This document shows positions 1-8,400 of a stretch of DNA of 10,107 bases, one piece after another. This stretch comes from Sphingomonas sp. (lineage in GTDB: Bacteria > Pseudomonadota > Alphaproteobacteria > Sphingomonadales > Sphingomonadaceae), in the NCBI GenBank assembly GCA_013812805.1, contig JACCSV010000090.1, positions 1 to 10,107 of the forward strand, written 5' to 3'. The position numbers and the translations under genes were made by a program. Under the pieces are notes generated by a model that was given only the letters and a program-made list of their open reading frames with translations, did no database searches and was not told the DNA's origin. Position 1 is the stretch's first letter, and every line of letters starts with the position of its first letter.

Positions 1-1836
1 CCGCCCGACCTGCACCGCGCCTTTCACTCCGACCGCGCCGGGCAGGTCGAGTTGTGGCCGCCGTTCGCGCCGGACGCGGACGAGGAAAGCGACGAAGGCG
101 AGGAGCGCTGGGTCAAGCTCAGCGCCCGGCTGTACGCCGACGAGCTCGCGGCCCGAATCCAGCGCATCCTCGAGGACGGGCCGATCCTCGCCTCCACGGG
201 CCGCAGAGCCACCGCCGGCGACGTGCTGGTGCTGGTTCGAAGCCGCGGCGAGCTTGCCTCGCTGGTCGTCGCCCGGCTGTTCGCTCGTGGCGTGCCAGTG
301 GCCGGGGTCGACCGCCTGCACCTCCACGAACCGCTGGCGGTCCAGGACTTGCTCGCCGCGGTTCGGTTTGTCGTCCAGCCGAACGACGACCTCAGCCTCG
401 CCAATTTGCTGGTGTCGCCGTTGCTGGGCTGGGACCAGGACCAGTTGTTCAAGCTTGCGCACGAGCGTAAATCCTCGCTGTGGCGGCAGCTGCGCGATCG
501 GGCGGGGGAGGGCGAGCCGTTCGCTTCGGCCCACCAGGCGTTGGCGGAGCTGCTCAGGATCGCCGACTTCATGCCGCCATCGCGGTTCCTGGAGACCATC
601 CTCAGCGGACCGATGCAGGGGCGCCGCAAGCTCTATTCGCGGCTGGGGCTCGCGTCGCGCGACCCGATCGATGAATTGATGAACAGCGCGCTGGATTTCG
701 AGCGCAGCGAAACCGCCTCGCTGGATCGCTTCCTGTCCTGGTTTTCGCGGGGCGAGGTCGACGTCCAGCGCGACCCTTCGGCACCGGCAAACGAGGTGCG
801 GGTGATGACCGTGCACGGTGCCAAGGGGTTGGAAGCGCCGGTGGTTATTCTCGCCGATGCCACCGCCGACCCCAAGACCCTCGGGCGAACGCCGTTGACG
901 CTGGACTTTCCGATTCCGGGCTTCGGGACCGCCCCGTTGCTTCGCCCCAGGAAGCAGGAGCGCTGCTACCCGTTCGAGGAGCTGATCCAGATCGAGGAGC
1001 AACGCGACCTCGAGGAGCATTGGCGGCTGCTTTACGTCGCTCTGACCAGGGCTGCGGACAGGGCGATCGTCGCCGGACTCGCTCCAAAGGGCGAGCGAGC
1101 GGAGAATTGCTGGCACCGGCGGGTCGAGCGCGCGCTGGCGGGGCTCGGGGCGGAAACTGGCGAGGACGGAGCGCTCGTTTTTCGGGGCACGGCCGGCGAG
1201 GCGAGGCCTCGCGCCGAAAAAGCGAAGATCGAGTTTGCGTCGGTGCGGTTGCCCGATTGGGCGCTGCGGCTGGCGCCTCCTGAAGCTCGGCCGCCGCGGC
1301 CGCTGGCCCCGTCGGCGCTGGCCGAAGACCGCGAGGGAGCGCCGCCGCCAAGCCCGGCGATGCGCGCCGCGGCCGAGCGCGGCACGTTGATCCATGCGCT
1401 GCTGGAACGCCTCCCGCCGCTCCTGCCTGAGCGACGCCGCGAAGCTGCCCTGCGCTGGCTTGAGCGCTCGGCGGGGGTCGATGACCCGCATTCGCGCGAG
1501 GAGATCGCCGACCTCGTCTGTGGCCTGCTCGGCGATGACCGCTTTGCCGGCCTGTACGGGCCGAGTTCGCTGGCGGAAGCGCCGATCGCAGCCACGCTTC
1601 CGGACGGCCGGGTGATCGCCGGCACCTGCGACCGGCTGCTAGTCGAGGACAGGCGCGTGCTGGTGGTCGACTACAAGACCGGACGAGCGCCTCGGGCGGA
1701 GGTCGAAATTCCGCCCTCGCACCGCCAGCAAATGCGCGCCTACGTCGAAGCCCTCTCGGTGATTTTCCCCGGCCGCCGCATCGAGGCGGCCTTGCTCTAC
1801 ACCAGCAGCGCGACGCTGTTCGAAGTTGCGGGTTGA
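1..1836 (+). CDS. addA: Double-strand break repair helicase-nuclease AddA, C-terminal 611 residues (5' end outside window)
   Basis: This is the large subunit of the AddAB helicase-nuclease, which with AddB processes double-strand DNA ends for RecA loading. The frame is open from base 1, so the gene starts upstream; the TTG at 52 is an internal Leu codon. Late UvrD-type helicase motifs are visible. There is a motif IV-like VLVLVRSR near 223-246, motif V TVHGAKGLE near 808-834, and motif VI LLYVALTRA at 1027-1053. The Walker A and DEXX motifs must lie upstream. A RecB-type PD-(D/E)XK nuclease domain follows. It has GTLIHALLERLP near 1381-1416, the catalytic Asp at 1630, then VVDYKTG with Asp at 1669 and Lys at 1675, and QQMRAY ending at 1743. 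The 13-residue spacing between the two Asp residues matches RecB nucleases, so the nuclease looks intact. trxA follows after 51 bases, a familiar alphaproteobacterial order (known context). Identity is near certain from the motif set. Confidence 0.96.
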   Translation, partial: PPDLHRAFHSDRAGQVELWPPFAPDADEESDEGEERWVKLSARLYADELAARIQRILEDGPILASTGRRATAGDVLVLVRSRGELASLVVARLFARGVPVAGVDRLHLHEPLAVQDLLAAVRFVVQPNDDLSLANLLVSPLLGWDQDQLFKLAHERKSSLWRQLRDRAGEGEPFASAHQALAELLRIADFMPPSRFLETILSGPMQGRRKLYSRLGLASRDPIDELMNSALDFERSETASLDRFLSWFSRGEVDVQRDPSAPANEVRVMTVHGAKGLEAPVVILADATADPKTLGRTPLTLDFPIPGFGTAPLLRPRKQERCYPFEELIQIEEQRDLEEHWRLLYVALTRAADRAIVAGLAPKGERAENCWHRRVERALAGLGAETGEDGALVFRGTAGEARPRAEKAKIEFASVRLPDWALRLAPPEARPPRPLAPSALAEDREGAPPPSPAMRAAAERGTLIHALLERLPPLLPERRREAALRWLERSAGVDDPHSREEIADLVCGLLGDDRFAGLYGPSSLAEAPIAATLPDGRVIAGTCDRLLVEDRRVLVVDYKTGRAPRAEVEIPPSHRQQMRAYVEALSVIFPGRRIEAALLYTSSATLFEVAG

Positions 1837-1861
1837 GAGCGCTGCTTCAGGCCCCCATATC
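1833..1861 (+). promoter_or_regulatory. Candidate sigma-70 promoter for trxA
   Basis: TTGAGA at 1833-1838 matches five of six bases of the -35 consensus and contains the addA stop codon. After a 17-base spacer, CATATC at 1856-1861 is a weak -10 match (three of six). Transcription would start near 1868, giving trxA a leader of about 20 nt that retains its ribosome-binding site. This is a motif match only; trxA may equally be transcribed by read-through from addA. Confidence 0.3.
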
Positions 1862-1887
1862 GCGCCCAGCCCACAAGGAGAGTTTCA

Positions 1888-2208
1888 ATGGCCACCAAGA
1901 CCGTCACCGACCAGAATTTCGCCACCGACGTGCTCGGCGCATCGGAGCCGGTGCTGGTCGATTTCTGGGCGGAATGGTGCGGGCCGTGCCGGATGATCGC
2001 TCCGGCCCTGGAGGAAATCTCCAACGAGCTCGGTGAAAAGCTGACCGTCGCCAAGCTCAACATCGACGAGAACCCGGACACGCCGGCCCGCTATGGCGTT
2101 CGCGGGATTCCAACGATGCTGCTGTTCAAGGGCGGGCAGCCGGTCGCGCAAAAGGTCGGCGCCGCCCCGCGCAGCCAGATCCAGCAGTGGATCGAGGGCA
2201 ACATCTAG
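1888..2208 (+). CDS. trxA: Thioredoxin (TrxA), 106 aa, complete
   Basis: This is a small cytoplasmic dithiol-disulfide oxidoreductase, reduced by thioredoxin reductase. It donates electrons to ribonucleotide reductase, methionine sulfoxide reductase and other targets (family knowledge). The sequence shows the canonical active site W30-C31-G32-P33-C34, the buried Asp25 and the cis-proline loop GIPT with Pro75. Each sits one residue earlier than in E. coli Trx1. Length is standard and there is no signal peptide, so it is a cytoplasmic Trx and not a periplasmic Dsb/Tlp protein. The ATG is well supported by AAGGAG at 1875-1880, seven bases upstream. It lies 51 bases after addA on the same strand and ends in a CTAG shared with the convergent GFA-family gene. 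I see no hairpin terminator at its end. Confidence 0.98.
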   Translation: MATKTVTDQNFATDVLGASEPVLVDFWAEWCGPCRMIAPALEEISNELGEKLTVAKLNIDENPDTPARYGVRGIPTMLLFKGGQPVAQKVGAAPRSQIQQWIEGNI

Positions 2209-2642
2209 GCCGGAGGCTCGGTCCCTTCGAGCCCGCGGGTGTTGGGGCGAAACTTGTCGTGGCGCGGGAGCGCGTCCGACGGATTGAACCAGTCCAGCTT
2301 TGCCGACCAGAAGATGTGATAGCCCGGCGCGATCGTCCCGGGCTCGTCGAGCGTTGCGACGCTGAAGTCTACGGTCTCCGGCTGATGGTCGACCTTCATC
2401 AGGAACGGCGTTCCGCACTCGCCGCAGAAGTCGCGGTGGCCAAAGCTGGACGATACGACGGAGCGCACCTTGTCTCCGCCCTGTGTCCATATGAGGTCAT
2501 CGTTGGGCACGCTTGCGAACACCATCGCCGGTGAGCCGCTGCTCAGCTGGCAGCTGCGGCAATGGCACCACCCGCAGTCGAACGGGGCCGACTGGAGTTC
2601 ATAGCGAACTGCTCCACACATGCACCCGCCCGTCAGGCCCAT
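2205..2642 (-). CDS. GFA / CENP-V family zinc-binding protein, 145 aa
   Basis: This belongs to the GFA (glutathione-dependent formaldehyde-activating enzyme / CENP-V) fold family. The zinc-ligand pattern is complete: CxC at Cys7 and Cys9 in GGCMCGAVRYE, CHCxxC at Cys26-His27-Cys28 and Cys31, and CxxC at Cys73 and Cys76 in FCGECGTPF. Another Cys at 23 sits just before the second cluster. The C-terminal half carries the usual aromatic stretch (HIFWSAKLDWF). Most genomic members have no proven substrate, and the formaldehyde activity attached to the family name should not be assumed. The ATG at 2640-2642 is supported by AAGGAG (complement of 2650-2655), seven bases upstream. It is transcribed divergently from secA and converges on trxA. 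Family is confident; function is unknown. Confidence 0.92.
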   Translation of the reverse strand: MGLTGGCMCGAVRYELQSAPFDCGWCHCRSCQLSSGSPAMVFASVPNDDLIWTQGGDKVRSVVSSSFGHRDFCGECGTPFLMKVDHQPETVDFSVATLDEPGTIAPGYHIFWSAKLDWFNPSDALPRHDKFRPNTRGLEGTEPPA

Positions 2643-2658
2643 CTTGCCTCTCCTTCAA

Positions 2659-2687
2659 TTGACTAGCGCTAGGGCGCTCCCTACATC
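2659..2687 (+). promoter_or_regulatory. Candidate secA promoter with palindromic spacer
   Basis: TTGACT at 2659-2664 (five of six -35 matches) is followed by an exact 17-base spacer and TACATC at 2682-2687 (three of six -10 matches). Transcription would begin near 2694, leaving a secA leader of about 68 nt. The spacer region holds the perfect 10-bp palindrome CTAGCGCTAG at 2663-2672. It also holds an overlapping inverted repeat, AGCGC (2665-2669) and GCGCT (2674-2678), around TAGG. Either could be an operator, but no binding protein can be named. No good promoter for the divergent GFA gene was found in the same gap. Confidence 0.45.
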
Positions 2688-2761
2688 GCCAGCGCAGCTT
2701 TCCGCGACCGTCACGAGAGCTTTTCGCCCTTCCCTGGACGCGCGGCATTTAAGGGTATTTC

Positions 2762-5488
2762 ATGTTCGCCGCACTGGCCAAGAACGTCTTTGGATCGTCG
2801 AACGACCGCTATGTGCGTGGCCTCGGCAAACATGTCGAAGCGGTCAATGCGCTGGAGCGCTCGACCGAAGCGCTCAACGATGAGGAGCTTCGCGGCCGCA
2901 CCGAAGTCCTGAGACAGCGGATCGTCGCCGGCGAGACCCTCGACGATCTCCTCCCCGAAGCCTTCGCGACGGTTCGCGAGGCAGCCAAGCGGACGCTCGG
3001 CCAGCGGCATTATGACGTCCAGCTGATCGGCGGCATCGTCCTCCACCGCGGCGAGATCGCCGAGATGAAGACCGGCGAGGGCAAGACCCTCGTCGCGACG
3101 CTTGCGGTGTATCTCAATGCGCTGAGCGGCAAGGGCGTCCACGTTGTCACCGTCAACGATTACCTCGCCCGCCGCGACGCCGGCTGGATGGGCCAGATCT
3201 ACCAGTTTTTGGGGATGAGCGTCGGCGTCATCGTTCCCAACCTCACTGACGAGCAGCGTCGAGCCGCTTATGCTGCCGACATCACCTACGGCACGAACAA
3301 CGAATTCGGCTTCGATTATCTGCGCGACAATATGAAATATTCGCGCGAGGCGATGGTCCAGCGGCCCTTCAATTTCGCCATCGTCGACGAGGTCGACTCC
3401 ATCCTGATCGACGAGGCGCGGACTCCGCTGATCATCTCCGGGCCGACCGACGACAAGTCGGAGCTGTACATGTCGGCCGACGCGATCGTGAAGACGCTGA
3501 CCGCCGAAGATTATGAAAAGGACGAAAAGCAGCGCTCGGTCGTCCTCACCGAGGATGGCACTGAGAAGGCCGAGCGGATGCTCGAGGAAGCCGGGCTGAT
3601 CGAGGGCCGCAACCTTTACGACATCACCAACACGCAGGTGGTCCACCACCTCAACCAGTCGCTTAAAGCCAATGTGATGTTCAAGAAGGACATCGATTAT
3701 ATCGTCAAGGACGGCAAGGTCGTCATCATCGACGAGTTTACCGGCCGGATGATGGACGGGCGGCGCTGGTCGGACGGGCTTCACCAGGCGGTCGAGGCAA
3801 AAGAAGACGTGTTCATCGAGCCTGAGAACCAGACGCTCGCCTCGATAACCTTCCAGAATTATTTCCGGATGTATCCGAAGCTGTCGGGGATGACCGGAAC
3901 GGCGATGACCGAGGCCCCCGAATTCTTCGACATCTACAAGATGAACGTGGTGTCGATCCCGACCAACGTCGCGGTCACGCGGATCGACGAAGACGACGAG
4001 TTCTACAAGAACATCACCGACAAGTTTGCCGCCATCGCTAAGTCGATTAAGACCAAGCAGGAGATCGGGCAGCCGGTCCTCGTCGGCACCGTTTCCATCG
4101 AAAAGTCGGAGATGCTGTCCGAATTCCTCGACCGCGAGGGCATCACCCATTCGGTCCTCAATGCCCGCTTCCACGAGCGCGAGGCACATATCGTCGCCCA
4201 GGCGGGACGGCTTCGCGCCGTCACCATCGCCACCAACATGGCCGGCCGCGGAACCGACATCCAGCTGGGCGGCAACGTCGACTTCCGCATCGATGACGAG
4301 CTTGCCGGCACCCCCGAGGGGCCCGAACGGGATGATGCGATCGCCAAGATCAAGGCCGAAGTCGCCGAGGAAAAGGCGCTCGTGCTCGAAGCCGGTGGCC
4401 TGTTCGTGCTCGGCACCGAGCGCCATGAGAGCCGCCGTATCGACAACCAGCTGCGCGGCCGCTCGGGGCGCCAGGGCGACCCTGGCCTGTCGCGCTTCTA
4501 CTTGAGCCTCGACGATGATCTGCTGCGCATCTTTGGCCCGCAGACGATGTTCGCAAAGCTGATGAACAAGAACCTCGCCGATGGCGAGGCAATCGTCAGC
4601 CCGTGGATCTCCAAGGCGATCGAGACCGCGCAGAAGAAGGTCGAGGCGCGCAATTACGACGTGCGCAAGCAGGTCGTCGAGTTCGACGACGTGATGAACG
4701 ACCAGCGCAAGGTGATATACGAGCAGCGCGCCGACATCATGGACAGCGAAAGCGTCGGCGATGCGATCGCCGAGATGCGGTCCGACACGTTGGCGTCGAT
4801 CGTCATGGCGAGCTGCCCGCCCGGGACCTACCCCGAGCAATGGGACGTCGCGGCCCTTAAGGAAAGCGTCGACGCGATCTTCGGGCTGCAGCCGCCGATC
4901 GAGGCATGGCTGGAGGAAGAAGAGGTCGAGCAGGAGCTGGTCATCGATCGCTTGCAGAAGCTGTCCGATGACCTGCTCGAGGAGAAGCTCACGGACGTCG
5001 ATACCGATCGCTGGGCCGAGGTCGAAAAGAGCATCCTCATCCAGACGCTGGATCATTCGTGGAAGGAGCATCTGGCGACTCTCGACGCGCTTCGCCAGGT
5101 CATCCACCTCCGCAGCTACGCCCAGAAGAAGCCGATCGACGAATATAAGCAGGAAGCGTTCGTCCTGTTCGAGCGGCTGCTGATCTCGATCCGCGAAGAA
5201 GTCACTCGCGTAATCATGCGCTCGAACGTGCAGGTCGAGGAGCCGGCGCCGCCACAGCTTCCCGATTTCATCACCCAGCACATCGACCCGTTCTCGGGCG
5301 ACGACGACACCGCCGACATCGACCCGACGACCGGTGCAATCCTGTCCAACCTGCCGCCGCTGGCCATGCCTCGCGGGACGACGACCGCGGGTGGGGTCGA
5401 CACCGCGGTGCCGGCGGTTAGCCGCAATGCGCCGTGCCCGTGCGGATCGGGCAAGAAGTACAAGCATTGCCACGGCCAGCTGGCCTAG
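2762..5488 (+). CDS. secA: Preprotein translocase subunit SecA, 908 aa, complete
   Basis: SecA is the ATPase motor that threads unfolded preproteins through the SecYEG channel at the inner membrane. Motifs appear in family order. Walker A is MKTGEGKT at residues 102-109 (Lys108). The DEAD-type Walker B is DEVD at 209-212, followed by IDEARTPLIISG at 216-227. The NBD2 elements are TNMAGRGTDIQLGG at 491-504 and the arginine-finger motif QLRGRSGRQGD at 563-573. The helical scaffold/wing region includes HSWKEHLATLD near 765-775. The C-terminal zinc-binding tail that contacts SecB and phospholipids is intact, with Cys892, Cys894, Cys903 and His904. Length is close to the 901 aa of E. coli SecA. 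The ATG at 2762 has AAGGG at 2751-2755, six bases upstream. The 3' end appears to overlap the start of putA. No secM-like gene lies upstream; the neighbour there is the divergent GFA gene. Confidence 0.99.
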   Translation: MFAALAKNVFGSSNDRYVRGLGKHVEAVNALERSTEALNDEELRGRTEVLRQRIVAGETLDDLLPEAFATVREAAKRTLGQRHYDVQLIGGIVLHRGEIAEMKTGEGKTLVATLAVYLNALSGKGVHVVTVNDYLARRDAGWMGQIYQFLGMSVGVIVPNLTDEQRRAAYAADITYGTNNEFGFDYLRDNMKYSREAMVQRPFNFAIVDEVDSILIDEARTPLIISGPTDDKSELYMSADAIVKTLTAEDYEKDEKQRSVVLTEDGTEKAERMLEEAGLIEGRNLYDITNTQVVHHLNQSLKANVMFKKDIDYIVKDGKVVIIDEFTGRMMDGRRWSDGLHQAVEAKEDVFIEPENQTLASITFQNYFRMYPKLSGMTGTAMTEAPEFFDIYKMNVVSIPTNVAVTRIDEDDEFYKNITDKFAAIAKSIKTKQEIGQPVLVGTVSIEKSEMLSEFLDREGITHSVLNARFHEREAHIVAQAGRLRAVTIATNMAGRGTDIQLGGNVDFRIDDELAGTPEGPERDDAIAKIKAEVAEEKALVLEAGGLFVLGTERHESRRIDNQLRGRSGRQGDPGLSRFYLSLDDDLLRIFGPQTMFAKLMNKNLADGEAIVSPWISKAIETAQKKVEARNYDVRKQVVEFDDVMNDQRKVIYEQRADIMDSESVGDAIAEMRSDTLASIVMASCPPGTYPEQWDVAALKESVDAIFGLQPPIEAWLEEEEVEQELVIDRLQKLSDDLLEEKLTDVDTDRWAEVEKSILIQTLDHSWKEHLATLDALRQVIHLRSYAQKKPIDEYKQEAFVLFERLLISIREEVTRVIMRSNVQVEEPAPPQLPDFITQHIDPFSGDDDTADIDPTTGAILSNLPPLAMPRGTTTAGGVDTAVPAVSRNAPCPCGSGKKYKHCHGQLA

Positions 5489-8400
5489 CCGCACCGGCCG
5501 CGGTCGAGCCCGCACCGGTCGACCGAACCGCAGTCCGGATTGCGTATCGCCCCGATGAAGCGGCGGTCGTCGACGAGCGCCTGGCGCAGGCGCGGCTCGA
5601 CCCGGCGCAGCTGAAGCAGGCGAGCGGGATCGCCCGGGCGCTGGTCAAAGGCGTTCGTTCGCATAAGCCCGCCGGCCTCGATGCGTTCATGAACGCCTAC
5701 GACCTTGGCAGCGAGGAAGGCGTCGCGCTGATGTGCCTGGCCGAAGCGCTGCTCCGAATTCCCGACGCCCATACCGCCGACGAGCTGATCGCCGACAAGC
5801 TGGCGGGGCCGGACTGGGCGGACAAGCTCGGCGATTCCGGCTCTGCCTTCGTCAACGCCGCGACTTTCTCACTGCTTCTCACCGGCAAGGTGCTGGAAGG
5901 CGCCCAGGATCGCTCCGACACCTGGCGCGCGGCGCTTGGGCGCGCCGTGGGCCGCCTCGGCGAACCTGTCGTGCGCACCGCGGTCAATCAGGCGATGCGG
6001 ATCCTCGGGCGTCAGTTCGTCTTCGGCCGAAATATCGACGAGGCGCTGCGCCGCGCTCAGCCCGAACGCCGCGACGGCCTAACCCACAGCTTCGACATGC
6101 TGGGCGAGGCGGCGCGGACCTTCGCCGACGCCGAGCGCTATGCCGAGGCCTATTCGCAGGCCCTCGACCCCATCGGCACGGAAGCGGAAGGCGGGTTCGC
6201 CCGCTCGCCGGGCATTTCGGTCAAGCTGTCGGCGCTTCACCCGCGCTACGAGTGGAGCCATGTCGAAGAGGCCAAAGCGTACATCCTGCCGGTGCTTCGG
6301 AAGCTTGCCGCCAAGGCCAGTGCGGCCGACGTCCACTTCACCATCGATGCCGAGGAAGCCGACCGGCTCGAGCTGCAGATGAACGTCCTCGAAGCACTAG
6401 TCGCCGACGATGCCTTGTTCGCCAACGGCTGGGGCGGGCTGGGCCTCGCCATCCAGGCTTACCAGAAGCGCGCCGAGCCTTTGTGCCGCTGGGTGGCGGA
6501 CCTCGCGCGGGCGCATGGCCGGCAGCTGATGGTCCGCCTGGTCAAGGGCGCTTACTGGGACACCGAGATCAAGGCGGCGCAGGTCGCCGGGCTCCCCGAC
6601 TATCCGGTGTTCACCCGCAAGCTCGGCACCGACGTGTCCTACCTCGCCTGTGCCAAGACACTGCTGGCTGCGAGCGACGTCATCTACCCCGCGTTCGCCA
6701 CCCACAACGCCAACACCATCGGCTCGGTGAAAGCGCTGGCCAAGGGTGCGCCGCTCGAATTCCAGCGGCTGCACGGCATGGGCGAGGCGCAATATGAGGA
6801 GCTCGCCAAGCTCGAGCGCGCCGTCGGCGAGACGCCGACACCGGTGCGGATCTACGCGCCGGTCGGAAGCCACAAGGAGCTGCTCGCTTATCTGGTGCGG
6901 CGGTTGCTCGAGAACGGCGCGAATTCCAGCTTCGTCAATCGCATCGCCGACGAACATGTCTCGCTCGACGAACTGGTTCGCGATCCGGTCGCCGAGCTTG
7001 CGGCGCTGCAGCCCAGGCGCAACCCCGCGATCGTGCTGCCGCGCGAGATTTTCGGCCCTGAACGGCACAACAGTGCCGGCGTCGATCTGTCCGACCCGCT
7101 GGTTCGCGAGCCTTTGATCGAACGGCTGGAGGGGCTTGCAAGCCGCAGTTGGTCGGCTTCTCCCACAAACGGGGGACGCGGGCAGGGAAGGCCGGTCACT
7201 TCACCGCACGACCGGCGGATCGAGGTCGGCACCGTTGTCGATGCCAGTCCCGAGGATGTCGAGGCGATGGTCAGCGCCGCTGCGGCCGCGCAACCACGCT
7301 GGGACACGCTCGGCGGTGAGGAAAGGGCGCGCTTGCTGGACAGCACTGCGGACCTGTTCGAGGATAATCGCGAAGCCCTTTTCTCCTTGTGCATCCGCGA
7401 GGGGGGCAAGACCCTGCCCGATGCCGTGCTGGAGGTGCGCGAGGCAGTGGACTTTCTGCGCTATTATGCGTCTGAGGCGTGCCGCCAGTTCACTGCGCCC
7501 CTGCCGCTGCCCGGACCGACCGGCGAACAGAACGAGCTGCGACTGCACGGCCGCGGCGTCTTCGCCTGCATCTCTCCGTGGAATTTCCCGCTGGCGATCT
7601 TCACTGGGCCCGTCGCTGCAGCGCTTGCCGCCGGCAACAGTGCCATCGCTAAGCCCGCCGAGCAGACGCCGCTGATCGGAGCGCTGGCCGTCGAACTGTT
7701 CCATCAGGCGGGCGTGCCGCGCGATGTCGTGCAGCTGGCGCCCGGCGACGGCCGCGTTGGCGGGGCGCTTACCGCTCACCCGAAGCTCGCCGGCGTTGCC
7801 TTTACCGGTTCGACCGAGACCGCGCGACTGATCAACAAGACGCTGGCCAACCGCGACGGTCCGTTCATCCCGTTCATCGCCGAGACCGGCGGCCAGAATG
7901 CGATGATCGTCGATTCATCGGCGCTTCCCGAACAGGTGACGCGCGACGTCGTCGCGTCAGCCTTCCAGAGTGCCGGCCAGCGCTGCTCGGCGCTTCGCGT
8001 GCTGTTGGTTCAGGAGGAGGTGGCCGACGGCATGGTCGAAATGATCGCCGGGGCAATGCAGGCGCTCAAGGTCGGCGATCCGCGGGACCTCGCCACCGAT
8101 GTCGGCCCGGTGATCGATGAGGACGCCAAGGCCGCGCTCGACGCGCACCTCGACTGGCTCGAGAAGAACGCCAGGCGAATTCACCGGCTGACGCTCTCGA
8201 ACGAGACCGCCAACGGCAGCTTCGTTGCTCCTGCGATGTATGAGATTGATAAGCTAAGCGCTTTGAACCGTGAGAATTTCGGCCCGATCCTGCACGTCAT
8301 CCGCTTCGCCGCGGACAAGCTCGACGCCGTTGTCGTTGACATCAACGCCACCGGCTATGGCCTGACGCTCGGCCTGCAGAGCCGCATCGACACCACCCGC

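Noticed and set aside
52..54. TTG as a start codon for the first gene
   Set aside because: The frame is open upstream to base 1 and the AddA helicase core must lie before it, so this is an internal leucine codon.
5474..5485. Perfect 12-bp palindrome GGCCAGCTGGCC just before the secA stop
   Set aside because: It encodes the last residues of SecA in GC-rich sequence, has no loop and no U-tract, and is too short to argue for a regulatory site or terminator.
2711..5515. A 934-codon open frame on the - strand covering all of secA
   Set aside because: It is the mirror of a GC-rich gene whose codon bias suppresses antisense stops. Its translation has no recognisable motif, while the + strand encodes an unambiguous SecA.
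5516..5525. Palindrome CGGTCGACCG near the putA start
   Set aside because: It is within coding sequence and such 10-bp palindromes are expected by chance at this base composition.
7141..7200. Low-complexity Gly/Ser/Arg stretch in PutA as an insertion or frameshift
   Set aside because: The frame continues cleanly into the aldehyde dehydrogenase domain and the stretch falls at the usual variable linker between the two PutA domains.
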